A stretch of 8,820 nucleotides of DNA, taken from Planctomycetaceae bacterium UBA6172. GTDB lineage: Bacteria; Planctomycetota; Planctomycetia; Pirellulales; Pirellulaceae. The stretch covers positions 2,319 through 11,138 of the forward strand of contig DITY01000167.1 of assembly GCA_002422955.1 (NCBI GenBank), read 5' to 3'. A model generated the notes under the pieces. The model was not told where the DNA came from and ran no database searches. It worked only from the letters and a program-made list of their open reading frames with translations. This document shows, piece after piece, positions 1-6,297 of this stretch; position 1 is the stretch's first letter, and the number at the start of each line of letters is the position of its first letter. The translations under genes were made by a program, and so were the position numbers.

Positions 1-707
1 TCGGCGCCGGTCGCGATCCGCACCAGGCCACCGATCGGAGCGAGCTTTGTCGCGTCGAACAGATACCACCGCTCGCCGAGATAGGCTTCGAAAAAGCCGT
101 GGAAATCGGGCGGGTTCAGGTCCAACGCGTAACCGCTGACGTAGCGAGCGGGGATGCTGAGTGCGCGGCAGAAGGCGATCGCCAAGTGGGCGAAGTCGCG
201 GCAGACCCCCAGCCGCTGGACCAAGACGTCGCGGGCCGTGGTCTCGGCCGTCGTCGAGTCAGGCGTGTAGCGGATGTGGCTATGGATCCAATCGCAAATC
301 GATACGACACGCGAATGTCCGTGGGGCAGTTTGCCGAACTCGCTCATCGCGAACTCACCGAGCAGATCGGATTCGCAGAACCGGCTCGGGTTCAGGTACG
401 GCAGGACTTCGGGTGGCAATTCGCGATACGGCTGCTCGGTCAAGCTGGTCGCCGAATCGATCCCGGCCTGCAGGACGACTCGCGCTTCGTACTGCAAGCG
501 AAATTGGCAGGGGAACAGACGAACCCGCTGCACACGATTCTGCGCGAGTCCCAACGGGAAGAATTCCATCTCGACGTGGGGGGTGAGCTGAAACGATTCC
601 TGGATGACGTTTTGGTAGCTCCCCGGCGCGACGCTGAGGTTGAACAGGAACGTCGTCGGCGTGACGACGTCGTAGGCCAAGTCGCAGCCGACGGCGATCT
701 CTTTCAT
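1..707 (-). CDS. Transglutaminase-like protein of the Anbu-associated type (3' end beyond window)
   Basis: Reading leftward from the ATG at 707, 235 codons are visible and the frame is still open at the window edge. Residues 1-80 form a beta-rich N-terminal region like the one that precedes the core in bacterial transglutaminase-like proteins (COG1305). The core carries a full papain-like triad: Cys169 in GVCRDFAHL, His203 in FHGFFEAYL and Asp218 in WYLFDAT. No signal peptide or membrane segment is seen, so a cytoplasmic location is likely. The start lies 4 nt after the stop of the Anbu gene, with no Shine-Dalgarno site, which suggests translational coupling. Known family members of this type sit beside Anbu and ATP-grasp/alpha-E genes and may act as a peptidase, amidase or cross-linking enzyme. 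The substrate is unknown. The last part of the protein, probably 30-60 residues, is missing. Confidence 0.88.
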   Translation of the reverse strand, partial: MKEIAVGCDLAYDVVTPTTFLFNLSVAPGSYQNVIQESFQLTPHVEMEFFPLGLAQNRVQRVRLFPCQFRLQYEARVVLQAGIDSATSLTEQPYRELPPEVLPYLNPSRFCESDLLGEFAMSEFGKLPHGHSRVVSICDWIHSHIRYTPDSTTAETTARDVLVQRLGVCRDFAHLAIAFCRALSIPARYVSGYALDLNPPDFHGFFEAYLGERWYLFDATKLAPIGGLVRIATGA

Positions 708-711
708 GGCT

Positions 712-1449
712 TTAAAAATTACCGCGGTTGTAGAAATCGAATAGCGGGTCGAACTGATTGAACGGGAAGCCGCGCAGGGCTCCGGCGAGGGTTTGGTACC
801 ACCACTGGCTGATCGATTCCAATTCCGCTTCCGAGAACCGTCTCAGGCGGGTGTTGCCGGTTTGGGCTTCGCAAGTGATCACGTCGATCGGGTAGCCGAC
901 GTCGGTCACGCTCGCCATCGTCGCTTCGAAAGCCAGGAACGCGACCGCCAGCGATTGCCGCAGCGGCATGTCGACCGTCAACAGTCGATCGAGCATCGGT
1001 TTGGCGTAATGCGTTCGGCCGATGATGAAGTAGGGCGAATCGTCGCTCGATTCGATCCAATTCCCTTCGGGGTAGACGTAAAACATTTTGGGAGCAAAAT
1101 CACCCGGCATTTTGCCGCCGATGATCGCGTGCATGTTGAATGGCAAATTGCTGGAGGCCAGCGACGGACCATCTTCCTGGCGGACGCGGCGCAATTGGTT
1201 GCCGAAGCGGTTGGCGACTTCGAACAGGTAGTTGAATCGCAAGTCCTGCTCGGCGATCTCGTGCTCCAGGTAGGTCAGCGTCTTGTCGCGTACCGATCGC
1301 AGCCCCGAGGTCATCACCCACCAGGTGTGGCCGTCGAGCTGGGTGGAAGACAGCTTGCCGCGGCGGATCTGTTCTTCTCCCTTGACGATCTTCGTATCGG
1401 CGAGCGCCAGAATTCCTTGATGGACCTTGATCCCGATACAGAACGTCAT
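712..1449 (-). CDS. anbu: Anbu-type proteasome-like peptidase (bacterial proteasome homologue, COG3484)
   Basis: This encodes a 245-residue Ntn-hydrolase of the Anbu family, of typical family length. The chosen ATG at 1449 gives MTFCIGIKV, so removal of Met exposes Thr as N-terminal nucleophile, as in proteasome beta subunits. Counting that Thr as 1, Asp17 lies in LALADTK, matching the canonical proteasome Asp17, and Lys31 lies near the usual Lys33. The frame stays open upstream to 1659, but that 70-residue extension has no family character and would bury the catalytic Thr. Known Anbu proteins form self-compartmentalised rings or open helical assemblies in the cytoplasm; their physiological substrate is unsettled. 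The gene leads a leftward operon, with the transglutaminase gene 4 nt downstream. No strong Shine-Dalgarno site precedes the ATG. A possible -10 box (TACGCT, minus strand, 1564-1559) is too weak to call. Confidence 0.9.
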   Translation of the reverse strand: MTFCIGIKVHQGILALADTKIVKGEEQIRRGKLSSTQLDGHTWWVMTSGLRSVRDKTLTYLEHEIAEQDLRFNYLFEVANRFGNQLRRVRQEDGPSLASSNLPFNMHAIIGGKMPGDFAPKMFYVYPEGNWIESSDDSPYFIIGRTHYAKPMLDRLLTVDMPLRQSLAVAFLAFEATMASVTDVGYPIDVITCEAQTGNTRLRRFSEAELESISQWWYQTLAGALRGFPFNQFDPLFDFYNRGNF

Positions 1450-1771
1450 GACGGAGATCGATTGGACGGGGAAGCGGACAAAGGGATCACCAACACGAAG
1501 GGCAGCTATCCCGCCATCCGCATGACGTTCTCTCCCCACCGCAGCGTGTCTAACGGAAAGCGTAACAGATTCCCGCCAAATGGGTACTGCGCGATTTTGG
1601 GGGAGCGGAGATTCCTGGCCGACCCGTCCGCGGGCTGACGCCTGGTGGACCGTCGACATCGAATGTTCGGGTTAGGGGGGCAATGTCGGGTGCAGGGGGC
1701 AGGAGTTGGACGGGTGGGTTGTTTTCGCGGCTGATGGTGGGTGATCGGGCCAGTTCCGCGTCGCGGATGGC
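1450..1771. other. Divergent intergenic region
   Basis: This 322-nt stretch separates the leftward Anbu operon from the rightward SUKH-like gene, so it should hold the promoters of both. The part from 1450 to 1659 can be read as an upstream extension of Anbu, but its translation is Arg-rich and unlike the family, so I treat it as leader or promoter DNA. The part from 1660 to 1720 is strongly G-rich on the plus strand and holds the G-quadruplex motif listed separately. I see no convincing paired -35/-10 promoter, no tRNA and no small ORF with coding character. Confidence 0.6.
1669..1699 (+). other. Canonical G-quadruplex motif
   Basis: Four G-runs of 3, 6, 3 and 5 bases (1669-1671, 1675-1680, 1688-1690, 1695-1699) are separated by loops TTA, CAATGTC and TGCA, that is 3, 7 and 4 nt. 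This satisfies the G3+N1-7 rule exactly. Two further GGG runs at 1712-1714 and 1716-1718 could serve as spares. The motif lies between two divergent genes, about 75-105 nt before the rightward ATG. If transcribed rightward it would be in the 5' leader RNA; otherwise it may act at the DNA level. Folding and function are inferences. Confidence 0.55.
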
Positions 1772-3280
1772 ATGGACTGCCGGGGTTCTTTTGGTAGGCT
1801 GAATCAGTGTCCGCGACTTCGCCCGTTGCGTCTTGTGTCAGCCCCCGAACCGATCATTTCCTTGGACCGATCCGCTCCTCGTCACGGCCGCTTTTCCGCC
1901 TCTTGGTCTGCGACCCTCGCGGAGCGTTACGGTTTGAAGCTATCCGGCTGCTGGGCCGAGTGGTTTGATACGCTCGCTTGCGATTCGATCGGGGCGAGCG
2001 AGTTCAGCGAACCGGTGCATCCCGCCATGCTGGCCGACACCGTCCCCGAAGTGATTTGGCCAGGACTGATGCTCCCCGATCTGTTGCCGGTGCTCGGCAA
2101 TGGGATGGGAGATTGGCTCTGCGCCCGGGTCGGCGCGGACAACACGATCAGCGAAGTGATTCACTGGTATCACGGCGGCGGCGACTGCTTGCCCAACGGT
2201 CGGACGCTGCCCGAGGCGATCGTGTACGACGCTGTCCGCGACCGTTTTCCGGGCAATTCACGCCGGCTGGCGATCCCCGCCGAGGCACCAAAAAGGCAGG
2301 GCTTTACCGCGGCCTCGCTGCAGCCTGGTCTGCGCTGGGCGCTGACGCACCTCCCTGGCTGGGTCCGTGAGCTGCTCGATCCCGAAGCGCCCGCCGAGGT
2401 CTTGGCCGACCGCTTGCTCGGGGCTGGCATCGCCGAAGTGCCGATCCGCTGCGATTTGATTTTGGCGGGTTTGGATAACGAGGTCCTGCGCCGCATGACC
2501 CCCTCGACCGCGGCGATGTTGAACGTCCGTTGGGACCAGGACGTGGTGCGGTGGATGTTCGATCCCGATCTGATGCCTGACACGATCCGGCGCAGGCTGG
2601 CGGAGGCGTGGGGCAAGCACCCGTCCGACTGGGTGCGTCCGAATTGGGACTTGGCGGCCGCGCAAGCCGCGCCGATCGTCGCCCAGCGGCATGATCTGGC
2701 GTGGCCGCTCGATATCTTGGGGTGGTGCGAACAGCATCGCGGGCGGAACGAAGCCGCGATCGGACATTACTTGCACGGCGCGATGGCGTCGTCCTTCACC
2801 GACCAAGCGGTCCGCTTTCGCACCCATTTCGACATCGATCGGGTGAGCAAGTTCTCGGTGGCGCGGCTGTTGGAATTGGGAGCCGCCGATCGCTTGGACC
2901 CCGAATACCTGCGACTGCTAGTCCAGTCGCCTCCCGCGGACCCCCGATCGATCGGCTGGCGTGATCGGGTCTCGGAGTACTGGTTCGCCTCGGCGACGTC
3001 CGACGCGCCAGGTACGGGCGCGGTGGCAACGGGCGCGGCGGCAACGGGCGCGGTGGCAACGGGCGCGAAATCAGCGGGAGCGGCGGGGTTTGGCGAACCG
3101 CTCGATCGGTACGAGCGGATTTACCGGGCTGGCTGGGATGTCGGTTGCGATTCGCTGGTGCGGTATCGGCAACTGCTCAGCGAATTAGCGGCCGCGGCCG
3201 AGACGGCGGGTCAGACGGCCCGCGCGGCTGTAGCGCGGACGCATCACGCCTGCCTGATCGCGCGCTACTTTTCGCGTTGA
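1772..3280 (+). CDS. SMI1/KNR4 (SUKH)-like domain protein with unassigned C-terminal region
   Basis: This is a 502-residue soluble-looking protein with no signal peptide or membrane segment. Residues about 50-155 resemble the SMI1/KNR4 (SUKH) fold. They include LPDLLPVLGNGMGDWLCARV (residues 101-120) with its Gly-rich turn, followed by IHWYHGGGDCLPNG (130-143). The remaining 350 residues are Trp/Arg/Asp-rich, probably helical, and I do not recognise them. Residues 415-439 are an Ala/Gly/Thr linker encoded by a 15-nt tandem repeat. SUKH proteins are known as scaffolds and as toxin-immunity proteins, but no toxin gene is adjacent, so no function is assigned. The ATG at 1772 is used, although no clear Shine-Dalgarno site supports it. 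A GTG at 1835 (codon 22) is a real alternative, since the first 30 residues look non-conserved and a TAGGCT box lies at 1794. The SUKH call is from motif memory and is moderate. Confidence 0.72.
   Translation: MDCRGSFGRLNQCPRLRPLRLVSAPEPIISLDRSAPRHGRFSASWSATLAERYGLKLSGCWAEWFDTLACDSIGASEFSEPVHPAMLADTVPEVIWPGLMLPDLLPVLGNGMGDWLCARVGADNTISEVIHWYHGGGDCLPNGRTLPEAIVYDAVRDRFPGNSRRLAIPAEAPKRQGFTAASLQPGLRWALTHLPGWVRELLDPEAPAEVLADRLLGAGIAEVPIRCDLILAGLDNEVLRRMTPSTAAMLNVRWDQDVVRWMFDPDLMPDTIRRRLAEAWGKHPSDWVRPNWDLAAAQAAPIVAQRHDLAWPLDILGWCEQHRGRNEAAIGHYLHGAMASSFTDQAVRFRTHFDIDRVSKFSVARLLELGAADRLDPEYLRLLVQSPPADPRSIGWRDRVSEYWFASATSDAPGTGAVATGAAATGAVATGAKSAGAAGFGEPLDRYERIYRAGWDVGCDSLVRYRQLLSELAAAAETAGQTARAAVARTHHACLIARYFSR
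3014..3073 (+). repeat. 15-nt in-frame tandem repeat, about 3.6 copies
   Basis: Units start at 3014, 3029, 3044 and 3059. Units 1 and 3 are identical (ACGGGCGCGGTGGCA). Unit 2 differs by one base (T to C at its eleventh base), and unit 4 matches over its first nine bases and then diverges. The 15-nt period keeps the reading frame and encodes TGAVA/TGAAA/TGAVA/TGAKS. The near-identity of the units suggests recent slippage expansion of a flexible linker. Confidence 0.9.
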
Positions 3281-3283
3281 GCC

Positions 3284-3300
3284 GCCGTTGCGACGGTTTT
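3284..3300 (+). terminator. Weak hairpin plus TTTT after the SUKH-like gene
   Basis: Four nt after the stop codon, GCCGT (3284-3288) pairs with ACGGT (3293-3297) across the loop TGCG. This gives four Watson-Crick pairs and one G-U pair. TTTT follows at 3297-3300. The stem is short for an intrinsic terminator, so this is tentative. Confidence 0.3.
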
Positions 3301-3304
3301 AGCG

Positions 3305-3310
3305 TAAAAT
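3305..3310 (+). promoter_or_regulatory. Possible -10 box TAAAAT
   Basis: TAAAAT lies 58 nt before the ATG at 3369, in the 88-nt gap between two plus-strand genes, and matches the sigma-70 consensus TATAAT at five of six bases. I find no good -35 hexamer at 16-18 nt, so a promoter here rests on the -10 box alone. The gene's GCAGG ribosome-site-like sequence is at 3359-3363, 5 nt before its ATG. Confidence 0.25.
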
Positions 3311-3368
3311 TGAGAGTCACGATCGAGGCCGATTGGGTAACTGTCGCGGCAGGTGTTAGCAGGCTGGT

Positions 3369-4796
3369 ATGTCGAAGTGCAAATTAGTGATCCAGCGGGA
3401 ATCTCCCGACCAGCCGCTGCGGGGTGGCGGGCGGGCGCGTGGGCTGGTGCGGATTGTCAGCGAGGTCGACACGCGATGCCGCGGGCTGAGTGTCGCGGTG
3501 GTCGCGACCTGCGACGGGCCGGGTGGCCAGTCATTGACCAGCGGTCCGGCGGTGGAAGTTTTCAGTGGGGACCTGGTAGCGGGCCAACCGAGGGAGTGTC
3601 CCTTTGACGTCGAAGTCCCGCCCTGGCCGCTCGCCTACCAGGGCGTGAATTTTCAGATCTGGCACCAGTTGCAGGCGACGGCGGATATCCCTTGGGCCAC
3701 CGATCCTCAAGCATCGGTCGCCGTGCGGGTCGTTCCCAGCGACCTGGATTATTCGGCCCCGGACCAATCGAAGGTCTTTGCCGCGCCGAATTGGTTGCTG
3801 AAGGCGATCAGCTTCCTGTTCCCGTTGGTCTTCGTGTTCAACGCGCTGGGCCCCAAGCTGCTGGGGATCATTCTGGTCTCCGTGGCCGTCTTGGGGCTGC
3901 CGTTCTGGTTGCTGCTCCGCTGGTATCCCAAGTGGCGGATCGGGACGGTCGATTTCCAGTTGAAGCCGCTGACGTTGGCGCCCGGGGAATGGGTGACGGG
4001 GCACCTGTCGATTCACCCACGAGGAACGCTGCAAGCCAAGCGGATTTCGGTGCGTTTGGTCGCCACCGAAGTTTGTGAGTCCGGTTCGGGGGACGACCGG
4101 AAAGTCGAACGCTTCGAGATCTACAGCCGCAACATGGTCGTGGCCGATGGGTTGGCATTGCCCGGAGAGCGGGCGACACGGTTTGAGCTGACGAATCGCT
4201 TGCCGCCGATCGCCGCCTATTCGCTGAAGCAGGGGTCCAACCAATTGGTCTGGGCCGTGGAGGCGATGATCGGGATTTTTGGGCTGATCCGCTGGAACGA
4301 GACCCGCGTGTTGTCCGTCGTGCCTTCCCGCGACCAAGCTGCCCAACTGGCCCTCCGTCCGGCGTCGGATGCGCGACTTTTCGAGTTATTGGACGACAGC
4401 GAGTTCGAAGGGATGATGCTCGCGAGCACGCCCGATCCGGCCGACCTGCCGGACGAGGAGATCACGTTCGAGGAGACGGCAAGGCAATTCTGGTCCGCCC
4501 GCCACCAGCCGGAAACGATCGCGCTATTGCTCGAAGCGCTGCAGGGTTTGCCGTTGCGGGCGACCGCGATGATCCAGCGCCGCCCCGTTCGCGGCGGTCC
4601 CGCCGATCGCGGCCTGCAACCCGAGGAACTGGCGATTTCGGCGCAAGTCGATGATCCGCCGCTACCACTGACGCTTTACGTGCCGCGACAACGTGGGGAC
4701 GGATTTGAGCAATCGGTTGGGCTGCGGTGGAGCGGCATCGCGGAGGTCGTCGGCTGGGATGATGGCGGCAATCGTTTGCAACTCCGCGTTCACTGA
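3369..4796 (+). CDS. Membrane protein with two arrestin-like beta-sandwich domains
   Basis: This is a 475-residue protein. Residues 1-122 read as alternating beta-strands with arrestin-N features: a Gly-rich strand entry, an FSGDLVAGQ turn, the strand CPFDVEVPPWPLAYQG (77-92), and a final strand VAVRVVP. Two hydrophobic segments follow, about 143-160 and 163-184, joined by the short polar turn GPK, forming a transmembrane hairpin. Residues 190-320 repeat the pattern (LAPGEWVTGHLSIHPRG, then RISVRLVATEV and ATRFELTNRLPPIAAYS), so a second arrestin-like domain is likely. Residues 330-475 are an unassigned C-terminal part. With both ends on the same side of the membrane, this could be a scaffold, but binding partners are unknown. 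The ATG at 3369 has GCAGG 5 nt upstream. The fold is inferred from strand pattern only. It could also be described as a planctomycete hypothetical protein. Confidence 0.78.
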   Translation: MSKCKLVIQRESPDQPLRGGGRARGLVRIVSEVDTRCRGLSVAVVATCDGPGGQSLTSGPAVEVFSGDLVAGQPRECPFDVEVPPWPLAYQGVNFQIWHQLQATADIPWATDPQASVAVRVVPSDLDYSAPDQSKVFAAPNWLLKAISFLFPLVFVFNALGPKLLGIILVSVAVLGLPFWLLLRWYPKWRIGTVDFQLKPLTLAPGEWVTGHLSIHPRGTLQAKRISVRLVATEVCESGSGDDRKVERFEIYSRNMVVADGLALPGERATRFELTNRLPPIAAYSLKQGSNQLVWAVEAMIGIFGLIRWNETRVLSVVPSRDQAAQLALRPASDARLFELLDDSEFEGMMLASTPDPADLPDEEITFEETARQFWSARHQPETIALLLEALQGLPLRATAMIQRRPVRGGPADRGLQPEELAISAQVDDPPLPLTLYVPRQRGDGFEQSVGLRWSGIAEVVGWDDGGNRLQLRVH

Positions 4797-4797
4797 G

Positions 4798-4818
4798 GAT
4801 CACCCATGCTGGGTGATC
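4798..4818 (+). terminator. Perfect 9-bp hairpin immediately after the arrestin-like gene
   Basis: GATCACCCA (4798-4806) and TGGGTGATC (4810-4818) are exact reverse complements around the 3-nt loop TGC, starting 2 nt after the stop codon. There is no T-run after it (GGCCTGCAGG follows), so it is not a classical intrinsic terminator. Transcript 3'-end protection or a protein-binding site are alternatives. Confidence 0.45.
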
Positions 4819-4910
4819 GGCCTGCAGGGCTGGGTCAAGGGTGTCGCTGAGAAACGGGGCTCGAGAGTCTGACGGCCCGTTCAAAAAATGGCGACCGACC
4901 AGCCGTTCCG

Positions 4911-4940
4911 TTGCCCACGACGCCCGGCGGCAGGTAAGAT
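4911..4940 (+). promoter_or_regulatory. Candidate promoter of the M14 carboxypeptidase gene
   Basis: TTGCCC (4911-4916) and TAAGAT (4935-4940) are separated by 18 nt; each matches the sigma-70 consensus at four of six bases. The pair lies in a 221-nt gap, 77 nt before the ATG at 5018. It is the best-spaced promoter candidate in the window. Confidence 0.35.
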
Positions 4941-5004
4941 AACGTCATCTCATCTCTTCTAGCTGCGTTTCATGGCGGTTGAACGCAGCGCTGACTCAAG
5001 CATT

Positions 5005-5010
5005 GGCAGG
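5005..5010 (+). promoter_or_regulatory. Ribosome binding site that decides the carboxypeptidase start
   Basis: GGCAGG ends 7 nt before the ATG at 5018. The frame also opens at a TTG at 4979, which has no such site. This favours the ATG and a 412-residue product. Confidence 0.5.
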
Positions 5011-5017
5011 CATCATC

Positions 5018-6256
5018 ATGTCAGCTTCGTTCGTTGGCTCGGTGGTAGGAACCGCACTTTTCGGCATCGTTTTGGCGGTGGGCAATCCCGCCGCGCTCGG
5101 CGAGTTGCGGGTCGCGGCCGACTTTCCCGGTGGCTCCGCGGAAGTGCTGTCGATCGACTCCGAAGCGGCCGAAATCGAAATTTGCCCGGCGTTGCAGTTC
5201 GACCGAGGCTGGCCGTGCTGGTGGTATTTTCGCATCGACGGTGCCAACGCGGGGAAGCTGATCCGCGTCACCGTGCGGGCCAACCAAGCGGAATATCGCC
5301 AAGGCCAACAGCTCGCGCCGCACTGGGCGCTGCCGAAACGGGCGGCGATCAGCACCGACAATCGCAATTGGGTCCAGACGGACGCCGCGGTTCTGGAAGC
5401 GGATCGCATCACCTACCAGCTGACCGCCCCCGCCGAAACCTTTTGGTTGGCTTGGGGACCGCCTTACCAACTGGCCGATGCCGAGGCGTTGTTGGCGGAC
5501 GTAGCGGGCAAGACGGAGACCGCCCAGCGCTACGAGTTGGCCAAGACTCGGGATGGCCGTCCGGTGCATGCCCTGCGGGTCGGCCCTCCCGATGCCAAAA
5601 CCGCCGTATGGTTGCAGGCCCGGCAGCATGCCTGGGAGTCGGGGAGTTCGTGGGTCGCCGACGGTTTCCTCCGCTGGGTCGCCAGCGATGATCCCGCCGC
5701 GATCCGGCTGCGGCAGACGACCGAAATCCACTTCGTCCCGATCATGGATGTCGACAACGTCGAGCGGGGCGCCGGCGGCAAGGATTCGACCCCGCGCGAC
5801 CACAATCGCGACTGGGACGATGCACCGGGCTACCCCGAAGTGGCCGGGGCGCAGCGCGAGATCAAGAAGCTGGTCGCCGACGGCAGGTTGCGGGTCTTTC
5901 TGGACCTTCACAACCCCGGTCCCAAAGATCATCGGCCGTTCTATTTCGGGCCGAGCGATTACGATCGCTTGCCGGAGCCGACCCGCCGCGATTACGACCG
6001 ATTTTTGGAGGTCTCACTCCACCGGATCGCCGAGCCGAGCGGTTTCTGCGCGGCCTATCGGTTCTCCAGCTACATCAAAACCGAGGAGGAGCGGAATCGC
6101 GTCAGCCGTTACTGGGTTGCCCGCCAAGGCGGTCCCGAAGTGGTTTCCCTGACGCTCGAAACCTCCTGGAACACGCCCGACGGGACGGTCCCGGGCTATC
6201 GACAGGTCGGCATGGGGTTGGCCGAAACCCTAGCCGAATTTCTCGAGCGTCCTTGA
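5018..6256 (+). CDS. M14 zinc carboxypeptidase, cytosolic-carboxypeptidase (CCP)-like
   Basis: This is a 412-residue metallopeptidase. After a hydrophobic N-terminus (about residues 5-22), residues 29-147 match the beta-sandwich N-domain typical of CCP/AGTPBP1-like enzymes (WWYFRIDG, then RVTVRANQAEYRQGQ). The peptidase domain, from about 173, has a complete M14 site. His204 and Glu207 lie in RQHAWESGSSW, Asn263-Arg264 in DHNRDW, His298 in LDLHNP and the catalytic Glu381 in LTLETSW. Known M14 enzymes remove C-terminal residues from proteins or peptides; CCPs act on polyglutamate and C-terminal side-chain residues, but the substrate here is unknown. The hydrophobic N-terminus suggests export, with possible cleavage after ALG (26-28). 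It is odd in having no Lys or Arg before the hydrophobic core, so a signal peptide is uncertain. The gene appears monocistronic, with a candidate promoter upstream and a hairpin after its stop. Confidence 0.9.
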   Translation: MSASFVGSVVGTALFGIVLAVGNPAALGELRVAADFPGGSAEVLSIDSEAAEIEICPALQFDRGWPCWWYFRIDGANAGKLIRVTVRANQAEYRQGQQLAPHWALPKRAAISTDNRNWVQTDAAVLEADRITYQLTAPAETFWLAWGPPYQLADAEALLADVAGKTETAQRYELAKTRDGRPVHALRVGPPDAKTAVWLQARQHAWESGSSWVADGFLRWVASDDPAAIRLRQTTEIHFVPIMDVDNVERGAGGKDSTPRDHNRDWDDAPGYPEVAGAQREIKKLVADGRLRVFLDLHNPGPKDHRPFYFGPSDYDRLPEPTRRDYDRFLEVSLHRIAEPSGFCAAYRFSSYIKTEEERNRVSRYWVARQGGPEVVSLTLETSWNTPDGTVPGYRQVGMGLAETLAEFLERP

Positions 6257-6261
6257 CGATC

Positions 6262-6284
6262 GCGGTGCCCGATCGGGTTGCCGC
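6262..6284 (+). terminator. Hairpin after the carboxypeptidase gene
   Basis: Five nt after the stop codon, GCGGTG (6262-6267) pairs with TGCCGC (6279-6284, two G-U pairs), and CCC (6268-6270) pairs with GGG (6275-6277). The loop is GATC and one T is bulged. There is no T-run, so termination by this stem alone is doubtful. Confidence 0.35.
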
Positions 6285-6289
6285 AGGGG

Positions 6290-6295
6290 TACAAT
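6290..6295 (+). promoter_or_regulatory. Possible -10 box TACAAT
   Basis: TACAAT matches TATAAT at five of six bases and is preceded by GGGG. It lies 105 nt before the ATG at 6401. GTGCCC at 6265-6270 is a poor -35 candidate at 19 nt spacing and overlaps the preceding hairpin. Confidence 0.28.
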
Positions 6296-6297
6296 CG

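Noticed and set aside
793..1638. Long plus-strand frame of 281 codons opposite Anbu
   Set aside because: It is antisense to a gene with clear catalytic motifs; its translation is Asp/Arg/Gln-rich without family features, as expected from a GC-rich shadow frame.
3014..3073. Possible CRISPR-like array
   Set aside because: The repeat is a 15-nt tandem without spacers, inside a coding frame.
3531..4346. Minus-strand frame of 271 codons opposite the arrestin-like gene
   Set aside because: Its Gln/Arg/Asp-rich composition is typical of the antisense of GC-rich genes, and the plus frame has a coherent strand and membrane pattern.
4972..5691. Alternative plus-strand frame starting ATG 4972
   Set aside because: It is Arg/Gly-rich and out of frame with the carboxypeptidase motifs, and it ends inside that gene.
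5021..5932. Minus-strand frame of 303 codons opposite the carboxypeptidase
   Set aside because: The opposite strand encodes the M14 zinc site; this frame is a compositional shadow.
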